NCBI RefSeq assembly: GCF_000005505.3 | Contig: NC_016135.3 | Location: forward strand, 22,910,613 to 22,974,612 | Source: Brachypodium distachyon | Taxonomy: Eukaryota > Streptophyta > Magnoliopsida > Poales > Poaceae | Length of the DNA: 64,000 nt | Direction: 5' to 3' | Shown here: positions 35,783 through 46,799 of the stretch, one piece after another | Layout of the letters: each line of letters opens with the position of its first letter | How positions within the stretch are numbered: the stretch's first letter is position 1 | Notes under the pieces: model-generated | The model's input: only the letters and a program-made list of their open reading frames with translations | What the model was told of the DNA's origin: nothing | Database searches by the model: none | Program-made: the position numbers and the translations under genes

Positions 35783-38050
35783 AAAGAAAAAACTACGAGG
35801 CTCTATCAACAACACGTGCCTCCAGTTTATCTCGACCTGGCTCCACTGCGGATTGTGACGTTGAGCATCCCGTATTAACATTTGCAACCGGTTCATGCAC
35901 TGTTTTGATTTTTATTGATCAGCGCTGCACACCAGCATTTAGTGTAGAACATGAATTGCTTGTCATGTCGACTACCATAGATATGATACACTAAAAATAT
36001 TAGGGCGTGAACAATGGGTATTTTCTTAAACTCTTTCCATCTAAAAAACAGAACTTACTGCACGGCTCTATCACCGACTGTGCCTCCAGTTTACCTCGCC
36101 GTTCATGCCTTTCGGATTCTGACATTTCCTTTCTCCCATATCGAGACAGTCTCGAACAATCACGTTTTGGCGGGAATTGCCAAAACTTGTGGTCCCATTT
36201 GCATTCGGTTCACGCACTGCTTTGAAGTCAGTCTCGAGAACTCTTGTTTTGAACCGAACTGGCAAAACTTGTGGTCCCATTTGCATTCGGTTCACGCACT
36301 GCTTTGAAGGCAGTCTCGAGAACTCATGTTTTGAACCGAATTGGCAGACTCGAGAACTCTTGTTTTGAACCGAACTGGCAAAACTTGTGGTCCCATTTGC
36401 ATTCGATTCACGCACTGCTTTGAAGGCAGTCTCGAGAACTCATGTTTTGAACCGAATTGGCAGACTCGAGAACTCATGTTTTGAATGGAACTGCCAAAAC
36501 TTGTGGTCCCATTTGCATTCGGTTCACGCACTGCTTTGAAGGCTGTGTACTCAAGTTTTGGACGGAACTGCCTGAGCTTGCAGTCCCTTTTGCATTAGGT
36601 TCACGCACTTCTTTGAAGCCAGTGTACTCACGGTTTGGACGGAACTGCCTGAGCTTGCGGTCCCATTTGCGTTCAATTCACGCACTGCTTTGAAGCCAGT
36701 CTACTCACGTTTTGGATGGAACTGCGAGAGCTTGCGGTCCCATTTGCATTCGGTTCACGCATTGCTTTGAAGCCAGTCTGTTCACATTTTGGACGGAACA
36801 GTCAGAGCTTGCGGTCTCATTTGCATTTGGTCCACGCACTGCTTTGAAGCCAGTTTACTCACGTTTTAGACGGAATTGCCTGAGCTTGCGGTCCCCTTTG
36901 CATTCGGTTCACGCACTGCTTTGAAGGCAGTCTACCCATGTTTTGGACGGAACTGCCAGAGCTTGCGGTCCAATTTGCATTCGGTTCAAGCACCGCTTTG
37001 AAGGCAGTCTACTCATGTTTTGGATGGAACTGCCAGAGCTTGCGGTCCCATTTGCATTCGGTTCACGCACTGCTTTGAAGGCAGTCTACTCACGTTTTGG
37101 ACAGAACTCGTTTTTTACGGAACTGCCAAAGCTTGTGGTCCCAATTGCATTCGATTCACGCACTGCTTTGAAGGTAGTCTAGAGCACTCACGCTTTGGAC
37201 GGAACTCGTTTTCGATGGAACTGCCAGAGCTTGTGTGGTCCCATTTGCATTCGATTCACGCACTACTTTGAAGGCAGTCTCGAGCACTCACTCTTTGGAC
37301 GGAGCTGCCAGAGCTTGTGGTCTCATTTGCATTCGGTTCATGTACATCTTTGATTTTCAATGATCAGCACCGCACACTAGCATTTAGTGCAGAACAAGGT
37401 TTGCTTAACCTATGGGCTAGGGTAAATACGATACCCTAAAAACATTGAGATGTGAATAATCATTTTTTCCCTTAAACTCTTTCTATCCAAAAAGAGGCTT
37501 CGATTGCACGGCTCTATCATTAACGGTGCCAACAGTTTGCCTCACCGTCCATGCATTGCGCATTGTGATGTTTTTTTTCTCCCATACCAAGGTAGTCTCG
37601 AGAACTCACGCTTTGCACGGATCTGCCCTGAGCTTGTGGTCCCATTTGCATTCCATTCACGCACTAGTTTGATTTTTATTTATCGATGCTGCACGGTAGC
37701 TTTTAATGCGGAACAATAATTGCTTTACCTATGGGCTGTGGTAAATATGATACAACTAAATACATTAGAGTGTGAATCGTCGTGTTTTCCCTTAAACTCT
37801 TTCCATCTACAAAAGAGGCTTCTACGTACTGCACAACTCTATCACCGGCGGTGCCATCAAATTACCTTGCCATTCATGCATCACGCATTGTGACGTTTTT
37901 TATCCCATACTAAGACAGTCTCGAACACTCACGTTTTGGACGGAACTGCCCTAAGGTTGTAGTCCCATTTGCATTCGGTTCACGCACTTCTTTGATTTTA
38001 TTGATCATCACAGCATACCAACACTTAATGCGGAACAAGAATATATACGT
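35783..38050. repeat. Composite satellite: about 320-bp macro-repeat with expanded 77-bp unit
   Basis: A larger unit contains CTTAAACTCTTTC-ATC, then GGCTCTATCA, then TTTGATTTTTATTGATCAG and GCATTTAGTG. It appears at about 35783 (shortened), 36025, 37471 and 37791; the last two are exactly 320 bp apart. Within the second unit, from about 36140 to 37330, a 77-bp subunit is repeated about 14-15 times (words TTGCGGTCCCATTTGCATTC, GGTTCACGCACTGCTTTGAAG). The distance 36025 to 37471 (1,446 bp) equals one 320-bp unit plus about 14.6 copies of 77 bp. Earlier copies (36176-36480) have slightly different lengths and more divergence. Open frames running through it (such as 36712-37270) are a by-product of the repeat. 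Confidence 0.92.
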
Positions 38051-40317
38051 AGGCGTGCGAGATGCAAAACAACAAAACGCCCGGTATAGATGGACTCGGA
38101 TGTAGAAATAAGATGCCTAGTAAAAGAGAACAGAGGGAGTAGTTTTTAGCTCAAGTTTGGTGTCCTAGTTGAAGGGATGGACACTTCTTTCCAGTTGGCA
38201 TTTCTTTGTGTGTCGGCATGGGAGCTAATGCGGATTTTGTCACATGATCTGATGTTCTAGATCTAGTTCAAGGTGTAGTTCTTTTGGGCCACAGCCCATG
38301 CAGACAGAGCTAAAGTATGAACCAAGAAAGGGGCAAGATGGCTGCATGGTGCGTGGTTTATGGGTTTTCTCATTTGTGGGTATGATAACTAATAGAAATT
38401 TAATAGTTGATCTTCTGGCCGAGCATCATTGATGGGTTGTGCTAAGTACACGTAGCACCAAGCCGGCTCCACCATGGTTTTTTGCTTCTTCTGATGGTGA
38501 GGTCCAGCTTATGGAAGGTTTTGGAGCTATGTGTAACTTCTCTGTATTTTCCGTTGTGCTATTGTCATAATGTCATTTGGTTTTGTTCCTTAATTTGCGC
38601 TTCATATATATGATGGTTGCATAGCTACATATATACGCTTTACAGAGGGATGGTGGAGCAAGGCAAAGCCCCTCCTCCCCTTTTCTTTGACCGACGAGAC
38701 CGGCGGAAAAGAGGGGGGAGAAGGCGGTGAAGAAAAAACATGGGATGCACAATTAGAAGAGATAAATTAATGTGAGGAAAAAAATTGGTGTTTGTTTGGA
38801 TGGTGACTAGCTACTTGGCAAGCCAATGCTCCATAGCAAACTGCGGTCGATCAATTTTTTTGTCAAAGTCGGACCACTCATGGGCTAGTAAAACCATAAT
38901 AACAATTTATTATTTGGTAACCAAATTTTTGACGAGACAACTTTAAGCTCGGACAAAACGTACCCTGATCAATCTTGGACTATTGGTATTTCTGTAATTC
39001 ACATGAACTGAAGCCGCTGGGCATTTCAGGTATTTTATGTTGGCGGTACATCTGAGACAGCAACATCAGAAGTCACATCGGACACCTGCGAGCCACCGTG
39101 CGCGTTGGCCACAGGCCAGGCAGGGCCCAGTCCTATCACGTCGCCCGGGCACGAGAGTACTTCCGGCTTGAAGTTGACGTGGGACGCAAACGCCTACAAA
39201 ACACACGCCAGGGGCGTGGCCCAACGGCTCCAGCGTCCGGACAGGGATCCGGCGAATCGGCATTTTACGCCGGCCGGCCGTACGCGGGCGGCAACATACC
39301 GGATCGGAATCCAAATCCGTCAGCGGATTTTGATTTCGAGGGAGTGGACAAGGCGGGGAACGGGGGCCAAGGGATTCTGGGATTGTACCTCCGTGGCCAT
39401 GTGATCCGTGCTATGGCCTTTGGGGGTTCACGAGCGCGCGACGCACGGCGCACGCGACGCGTCTTTCCTTTCTTTGACAAACGCATGACACGATGCGGTT
39501 GCTGGCCGTGTGGGCGCGTTGTTTCTTGCCGATTGGGCCGCTGAGACACCGGCGGGCGCATCCGTAGGCCGTAGAGCGTGGGGGGTTCTAAAAGAAGACC
39601 TGGGCTCAGGCCCATCTTACGCGGCCTTCGTGACAAAAACTTATTGGGCTGCGCGAAGCTTTTTTTTTTGTAGCTGGGCTGCGCGAAGCTTTCGTACGCG
39701 ATCAGTTTCCTCTGCTTTTCCGCTTCGCGTTTTCTACCCGCGTCGGATCGGATGATGCATGAAACTTGCTTTGCTTTCTGATGAAAACTGAACATAGTGC
39801 TGACCGTAGAGTTGACTTAGAAACAGTCAATTTTTTTCGCCTGTGAAGATGAATTGGCACGCAGGCTGCACACACATCCATCTCCTTCTCTATAAGTTGA
39901 CCCACCCAATGGTCAAGCTAGCATAACAAGTCAACAACCCAACCACTTCAGGAAACATTCTCGAGCGAACCATGGGTTTGGATTGACAAAACTCCCCGGC
40001 ATGTCGTCACCCGAGCCTTCCCAAACGAACACCTCCGCGAAGTGGATCGAACCTCTGGCTCTGGAGCCGGTTTTTTCTCACCCATCAACAAGCGAACCAC
40101 CTCCAACAATTTCCCAACAAACAACCCCCTCTGAACCTGCATCAGCAGTCTGCTGCACACACCTGAATTAGCTTACATGTACATAGTACATCAACCCCGG
40201 CCATATATGCATATCATAGCACCCACTTATTATTTCGATCCACAGCACTTGGTAGCTACTACACCAGCGTGTGGAGCAAGCAGTGAGGGCGTGGCCTAGC
40301 AGAACCGATCGGCCGTC
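38051..40317. other. Intergenic, satellite to HIPP gene
   Basis: 38130-38640 looks like the 3' end of an old LINE or similar transposon. 39080-39540 is GC-rich with overlapping frames and no domain. A 17-bp direct repeat (TGGGCTGCGCGAAGCTT) lies at 39645 and 39675 around a T run. 39885-40317 is the likely HIPP promoter. No gene supported. Confidence 0.4.
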
Positions 40318-41533
40318 ATGGGGGGAGAGACCAAGGTGGAGATCTTTGAGGAGAAGACGGCCGTGTACAAGGTGCACGTCCACTGCGGGCAATGCGCGCG
40401 CGACATCGAGACGCAATTCACTGAGTTCCACGGTGCGTGCTCGACCAACTTGTTTATGATCATTCCACTGCGTTTTTGTAGCGTCGCGTGGCACACTCAC
40501 TGACACTGGCTGGGGGTGTTGGCGTGCTGCTGCAGGGGTTCAGGAGGTGAAGCTGGACGCCGGGTCAGGGAAGGTGACGGTGAGGGGCGTCGGCTTCGAC
40601 GTCGAGAAGCTCAGGGTCAAAGTGTCCAACGGCTGCCGGAAGCACGTTGAGTACATACCTCCCCGCGAAGACATAATCACCGAGATCAAGACCAAAGAGG
40701 AGGTATATGCTCTGAACCTGAAACTCACCTGAATTTGAAGTCTGAACACCAAGATATCACAATGCATATGCAGTCCTATTTTTTTGTTGGCATTCCATTA
40801 ATTTTGCACGGTTAATTTCAACAATTCTGTCCCGCTCGTTCATAACGCAGGAGCTGACGATCATAACCGTGAAGGTTCACTTGCATTGCCCTGACTGCGC
40901 AGTCAGGGTCAGAGAGATTCTACTCGAGCACAAGCGTAATTAATTTCTCTCCGACAGTTGCCCCCCTTCTCTAAATCCTAGCTAGCACTGATCATATGTT
41001 TGCACATGCTAACTGGTAATACAGATATCTACGCGGCCAAGACAGACTTCGGCAAGAACCAGTGCGTCGTGGAGGGGGTCATCGAGGAGACGAAGCTCAC
41101 CGAGTACATCTACCAGAGGACGCGGAAGCAGTGCACCATCGTGAAGGTGGAGAAGAAGATCCGCATCGTGGAGGTGAAGAAGAAGAAGAAAGAAGAGGAG
41201 GTTGTTAAGGTGGCCGAACAGGTCGCCGAGGCCGTCGAGGAGGCGGTCAAGGAGGTCGTCGCCCCGTACTTCATCCCCTGCACGCACCCGCACTTCGTCG
41301 ACTACTCGCACCCGCGGCGCCGCGGCGGGTGCTCGCCGTGCGGTGGTGGGTATGGCGGCTACGGTGGTGGATACGGCGACGGCTTCGGCGGTGGTGGCTG
41401 CGGTGGCGGTGGTGGCTATGGATCGTACACGCACTCTGAGCTCAGAGGGTACCAGGACACGTCGTTCCTGCATTGCTCGCACCCCGTTGAGTTCCTCAGT
41501 TATGAGGACCCGAATGCCTGCTCCGTGATGTAG
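40318..41533 (+). CDS. Heavy-metal-associated isoprenylated plant protein (HIPP), two HMA domains
   Basis: Exons 40318-40432, 40536-40702, 40851-40935 and 41025-41533, all GT/AG, give 291 residues. Two HMA folds carry metal-binding Cys pairs: HVHCGQCARDIE (Cys23, Cys26) and HLHCPDCAVRV (Cys107, Cys110). A Lys/Glu-rich, probably coiled-coil stretch follows (VEVKKKKKEEEVVK...VAEAVEEAVKEV). The tail is Gly/Tyr-rich. The last four residues, CSVM, are a CaaX box for farnesylation, which defines HIPPs. These proteins bind Cu, Zn or Cd and work in metal homeostasis and stress, often at membranes. Start MGGETKVEIFEEK is the first ATG after the leader. All key residues present. Confidence 0.92.
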
Positions 41534-41880
41534 AGTACTGATTCGTAATCAACTTTATATCTTTGCCCCTATGAAAGGGCAAAGAAACCACCTATAGGAT
41601 CGATCGGCCACGTCGACGCAAATCTCCCGGGATGCCTTTTTTTCAGCCCGGCCGCTGTCGTCCGATTTGATTTGGCCCACCGTCGGTGTGCGCTGTGAGG
41701 AGGGGGCTCATGCACCTTGGCACCTGTCCCTTGAGCTGTCCCATGGAGTTTTCTCGGGTGTGTGCGGCCTCAGTTTTGAGGGGTTCCGTTAAGCTTTCCC
41801 TGCCGGCCGCCGCTCCCAAAATCCCGTCGGTTTGACTCATTGGACGGGAGACAGCAAACCTCCGCGAGGGCGAGTGAGAG
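41534..41880. other. Downstream region of HIPP
   Basis: HIPP 3' UTR followed by GC-rich sequence without a recognisable gene. It leads into the chimeric ATL locus. Confidence 0.4.
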
Positions 41881-42397
41881 ATGGCGGCGGTGACAGCGCA
41901 AGCTCTGAGCAGCAGGCACCAGATGACAGCCATGGGGCTGGGCATCTGGTGGATGGAACACCAACCATCCGTGGCCTCAAGCATTTCGTCCTCCGCGCCG
42001 GTACGCCTGCCTCCCCCTCTCCCCCGTTCATCCTCTTCGGATCTATGCTCATGTGGATCGAATCGAGTTGAATCCCTGGGTGGGGGTCAATGGTTCTCTT
42101 GTGTGGCAGGAGGCAGAGCGTGTCGCAGTCGTCGAACTCGCCGAGGCACACGGCACACTCGAGCTCGCCCTTCAGGCCGGCCCTGTGCACCCTCACGTCG
42201 GCGTACGCCATGGTCGGGAGCGCCCGGAGCACGGCCTTGTCGAGACCGCGCGTCCTTCTCACCTCCCGCTGCCGGCGCCGATGGCGAGGAGGTCGCCCGC
42301 AGGTCCCATGCCGAGCAGCGGAGGTAGAAGGAGAAGAATCCGAGGAAGAAGAAGGCGGTCACAAGCACCACGATTATGGCCGCCATCGATGGGTTGA
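41881..42397 (+). CDS. Putative two-exon chimeric ORF containing antisense ATL sequence
   Basis: A predicted plus-strand ORF starts at ATG 41881, runs to 42000, and then splices at GTACGCC...TGGCAG (42001-42109) to 42110-42397, staying in frame to a TGA (135 residues). The first exon has no recognisable family. The second exon is the exact antisense of an ATL-type RING gene fragment, so the protein sequence it would give is novel and Arg/Pro-rich. The ATL homology on the minus strand stops within a few bases of the acceptor at 42110. Whether it is expressed is unknown. This arrangement resembles Pack-MULE style gene capture, but I could not find flanking terminal repeats or a target duplication. 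Confidence 0.35.
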
Positions 42398-42551
42398 GGT
42401 TTTGTGGGTTGAAGTAGCTCGGCCCACGGCTCGGCGAGTCCCACTGCACGGACGCGATGCCGGCGGCTTGAGAGACGAGAGCGACGATGAGGAGGACAAC
42501 GAGGAAGGAGGAGCTACTGCGGCTATTGCCAAGGCCCCGCGTCCAGCCCAT
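42087..42551 (-). pseudogene. ATL-type RING-H2 E3 ligase, broken fragment
   Basis: Read on the minus strand from ATG 42551: signal peptide (SSSFLVVLLIVALVSQAAG), then the transmembrane segment MAAIIVVLVTAFFFLGFFSF. After a frameshift near 42310 comes GMGPAGDLLAIGAGSG. After a second shift near 42262 comes RTRGLDKAVLRALPTMAYAD, with LECAVCLGEFDDCDTLCLLP at the start of the RING. This is the layout of Arabidopsis Toxicos en Levadura (ATL) ligases: TM, GLD motif, RING-H2. Homology ends right after the first C-x2-C pair, so the rest of the RING (H-x2-H, C-x2-C) is missing. With two frameshifts and a truncated RING it cannot make an active ligase. Confidence 0.8.
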
Positions 42552-45324
42552 GGATCGCGGATTTCTCCGATCTCTCCTCCTTTCGGGTGGATCTAATGGA
42601 TGGAGGCTGGGCACTGGTTCGTTCTTGTGCCGCCCCCGGTTGTTTGCTCTTGGCGGTGGTAGGTGTCAGTGGAGGTGGAGGCGCACGGGGTTCATCGACG
42701 TTTGCTGGCCGTTTGATCCGTGCTGCTGGGTTTCTGGTGGGTTGGCAGTGGTTCTTCGGAAGAAGTGTGTTGGGGGTTTGTTCACTTGTCCAGGTTCGTT
42801 GAGATCTCGATTCTTTTTTGCTTGCTGAGACCGATGTGTTTTATTTACATGTATATGTTTCTTCCGACATATTTTGAGGTTTTTCAATTTTATTTCTTTT
42901 CAGTGGATCCAGTTGGGAATAAAGATGTTTTCATTGCTTAGTGCAGTAACCTAAATTGAGTGACCAATTCGATCAATTAATGCCTAATTGAGCAATAATC
43001 TGACCTCCACTCAGAATCATCCCCATAGGATTAGTAATTGAGACACATATCTTCTTCCTCTACCAAACCATTTTGTGTGAGCTGCAGATCAAGGAGGAAG
43101 GAGGCGTTGAACTATTATTAATTGCAGAAATCATTATGATCAAGCAGTTTGCCCAATTTCCCTCTGTGCACAGTAACTAGATTTTTGGGTTGGCTATTGT
43201 GTGTGTGAACTAATCATATTATTGCAAACTTCCATAATTATCTGAAGTTCGGTTTGTATTGATACCCACTTCTTATGCAGTATAAAGAAAATGTCAATCC
43301 CAAAATTATTTTAGCGTACCAGTTGCTAGCCTTCAGGAGAAAAGTTATCTTTTGAGGATGTTAATACAGTGGAAGTAGTTTTCCTATAATCCACCTCTGA
43401 TGGACTTGAGGTATGGAGCTGCAGAAGCTCACTTTTATTTAACAGTGCATTGATTTTTTTATAGTTATTGTAAACATCTAATATATTTTTCTTAGCTTAA
43501 TTTCCCTTGCCCAAATCACGGAGAAATATTTCTCTTTTCAAGGACTAACTAAAGGCGAATGAAGATGCTCATATTTTCAGCTTCATATGTGAATATGGGG
43601 TTTTCTGGACCTCCTATTTAGGCACTTGCATATCTTTGTATCTGTAGCTAGCTGCCAACTGAAGGGTGCCTATGTATGCAACCATGTACAGTAGGCTTCC
43701 ATTGCTGATGTGTATATGTTTTGTGAAGTATGGATCTTTTCTCATAGTGACACCATACCTTGGTCCTAGGTGCTTGATGTTTCTTCAGCTAAATCTTCAA
43801 TATTGTTCTTAGTAATGGAAAATCAAGAGGAAATTTTAGGTAACGGTGGCTACTCCCTTTCCCCTCCAACGTGTTGAGTTGGTGATATTATTCTCGTTTC
43901 TTCTTTTCCCTTTATATTTCCTTCACTGTGGTTTTTATGTGTCTTTGCTGATAAATGTCTCTAATATTATGATGATTCTATTCTGTTTTTACATGTCCAT
44001 CTGGGCAACTTGCCATTGGTGGCTCCAAATAATATTACTCCTGTAGAGTTTGCTGTGGATTTGGCCATTAGTTGGTGCAAAGACAATTCAGGCACCTTTC
44101 TTCTAAAATCATGCTTGTTATGTTTTCACCGTGGTCTTCGTAGCAATTGATTTATAGGTTGCTTCATTTTTCCTTGTATCTCTAATTTATACAACATGGT
44201 GTCAGGTCAATCATTAATTCATTGAAGGTATATTTTTCACCATCATCTTCGCTGTATAGTATCACTCTTAGATATTTCCATATATTATATAATTTTATTT
44301 ATGCTTTTGTATGTCTTATTTCCCCGACTGATTTGTGTGATGACATTGTTTGTTCCTTTCTGAATAATGCTGATTATTGGAATATTGTCCATGGTTGACC
44401 TCTCTGTTGCAGTGATCCTTTATTTGGTTCATTATCAATGATAGTTATCTCTTTCTAATCAGTTTTCAGTGTTGGTTTATGCTGTATGTATTTTCTAGTT
44501 TTTCAGTCAGGGATGGACAACCTTTCTCAGGCAAGTATGTCCACGTGAACACAAATTGTGCTAACCGTAGAGTGGTGTTCCTTGTCTATGATATATGAGC
44601 TTGGGAAAGCAGGGTTACGTATTTCTTTCATATTCTTTTGATCAAATTTTGTGGTACTTGGCTCACATTTTTGCATCTTTCAAAAAGGTACGTAGCACTA
44701 CCCAACCGCTAATTAGCTATTTATATTTATCGGGTGCACAATCTACTCTCTTTTTTGCGAATGGGTGCACAATCTACTGCTTGAATGGTTCTCTAATTAT
44801 GATTGTTTATATAGAATCTCAAGCGGAATTGCACGGGCTGTCTGTATCAATAAACTATTGTTCAAAAATGGCAACGGCTACTCATTTCTTTTATTCGGTT
44901 GCAGAACAAAGTCCTTTGTGTGGGCTACAGGCAATGCAAATGTCCAGAACAACTCATAGGTGATGTTTGTGATTTTCTCCTTTCAGATCTTTTCATTCGG
45001 CTTAATTCTGACTCATTGTTGCTGTCGTAGGACTTTGCACTTAATGTAGCAAGAGTTGAGAGAAATATAGTCAGCCATGGCATGCTAGCACTCAATACTC
45101 AGTAGGCAACATGAATGTAACCGATTTGAAGAACAGACTTATGTTTTTCTTATTTCCTAAGATATTTTGAGCCAATGATGTGCAGTTTGTATACAAGAAT
45201 TAAGTCATGTACAAACCAGGTTATTCGCTTGCTAATGGTTTTAGTTATGTTTAAGCTATCTTCGTCTTTGGGTCCTGGAGAGTCAGAATTCATCTTATTA
45301 AACTTGTTTTTATAAAAACCATCA
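42398..45324. other. Gene-poor, T-rich stretch after the ATL locus
   Basis: 42552-42830 may be ATL 5' flank. 42830-45320 is AT- and especially T-rich, like intron or 3' UTR of a plus-strand transcript, with no protein domain, no consistent splice chain and no large repeat. A long non-coding transcript starting near 41880 is possible but not shown. Confidence 0.35.
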
Positions 45325-45452
45325 TACTCCCTCCGTCCAACAAAGGATGTTTTAAGTTTGACCAAATTTGAATGCATCTATACACTAAGTCATGTCTAGA
45401 TACATCAAAATTTTGACAAACTTGAGACATCCTTTGTTGGACGGAGGGAGTA
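45325..45452. mobile_element. Stowaway-type MITE
   Basis: TA-flanked, 128 bp. Ends TACTCCCTCCGTCCAACAAA and TTTGTTGGACGGAGGGAGTA are fully complementary. The inner arms (TTAAGTTTGACCAAATTTG against CAAAATTTTGACAAACTTG, GTCTAGATACATC) also pair. A clean, young-looking hairpin element of a different subfamily from the ALG2 copies. Confidence 0.9.
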
Positions 45453-45775
45453 ATAAGTTATATTCCACAAAAATTGTTGGTAAAACTCTACAGCGCAGCA
45501 AAGCGCACTATCCCATCTAGTATATGGCGAATATTGTTAAGTTTTTTTTGGTTAATAACAGTAACTAAGCAGCTTTTCATGTGACTTTCGGTTCAGACTT
45601 CCATCAGAATGGTTAACTTGTATTCAAATGCAAGTGCAAAAAACCTGAAGACTCTACCTATAAGAACAACTTGATCAAATGGGAGAAGAACCTATTGGAG
45701 ATAAGATCATAAGAAAGCATATAACTGACCAGAGCGTACATCAGGAGTTGATGTTAATAGTGCTCGCGTCATAGT

Positions 45776-46612
45776 TGTCGGGGGGAAGACCCCGGGTAGG
45801 GTCGTGGCGACACAAGTCTAGCCGAGATGACGGAGGCAAAGCCGACATAGTTATATATGCCGGGATCATAAAGTCAAAACTAACACTAAGCCGGCATCCC
45901 GGGCGTATGCCGGCATGACTATTTTGTCTTATGAGTTTGCAGGATAAGGACGAGCATATCACCGAGATCTCTCAATGGTCTTATCCTGACCAGGCGGTGC
46001 AAAGTAAAGCAGAGCCATCGTCATCTCAGAAAAGCAGTCAGCGCCTACGTACCGGCGTCAGGCGACTGCAGAGAGGAAGCACCGAAAGAGAATCTCTGAC
46101 GGAAGCCGGCAGATGATAGCGGTACTTTCTGCAGGGTGACAGGGAAAAGTAAAGTTGTCTTGTCCCCTGCGGTGCTACCGGGAGGGAACCAAGCCGCGTG
46201 CCCGGCGGGGCCCAAGGAAGATGGCATTAGACTTGGCCCGCATGTTAGTGTGACATGGGCGGCCTATAAATAGAACCTTACCCCTCTGTAAGAAAGGAGA
46301 AAGGTGCACTTAGAGAACTAGGGTTTCCCCTTCTTCTTCTTCTTCTTCTTCTTCTTCTTCTTCTTCTTCTTCCTCCTCCTCAAAAATACAGTTCAAGGAG
46401 CACCATTGTTGAGCTTGCCTATCTCGGCTAATACAACAAAGCAGGAGTAGGAGTCTTACCTCAGCAAGAGGGCTCCGAACCTGGGTAGATCCATGTGTGC
46501 TTGTGTGATTTGTGCGTGTTTCCCTTCACGTCCTCCCTCCTCCGGTTCCTCCTTCATCCATCGGCCCCAAGTTAAGTCATCCTATGGCATCTGCCGTGAC
46601 ACCACCACGACA
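45776..46612 (+). mobile_element. Solo LTR of an LTR retrotransposon, TSD ATAGT
   Basis: 837 bp beginning TGTCGGGGGGAAGACCCCGG and ending ACCACCACGACA (terminal TGTCG/CGACA). Perfect 5-bp target duplications ATAGT are at 45771-45775 and 46613-46617. TATAAATAG at 46265-46273 and a CTT run after it mark the promoter and the start of R. No gag, pol or internal part is left, so it is a solo LTR made by recombination between two LTRs. Confidence 0.9.
46330..46372 (+). repeat. (CTT)n microsatellite in the solo LTR
   Basis: About 14 tandem CTT units directly downstream of the LTR promoter; likely length-polymorphic. Confidence 0.9.
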
Positions 46613-46799
46613 ATAGTAGAAACTAATTATGCTATGTATTTAGTTCATCCGACAAACTTACCTATCAGATTTTTTACAAGAGGATAATAATAGAACCGGT
46701 TACCGATGGTTACTGAAATTATCAGAATTTTACCGTGAAGAATGAAAATAAAATTTGAATTAAATATTTTTTCTGTGTATAAATATGTTTATATATGAT

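Noticed and set aside
36712..37271. Several 70-80 residue open frames with repeated FTHCFE-type peptides
   Set aside because: They come from reading through the 77-bp satellite; three units (231 bp) keep the frame. There is no start context or domain.
35783..38050. CRISPR-like regularly spaced repeats
   Set aside because: The units are contiguous tandem repeats without unique spacers, and this is a plant nuclear sequence.
43846..44046. Hydrophobic 66-residue frame in the T-rich stretch
   Set aside because: T-rich sequence gives Phe/Leu-rich frames by composition; no start or splice support.
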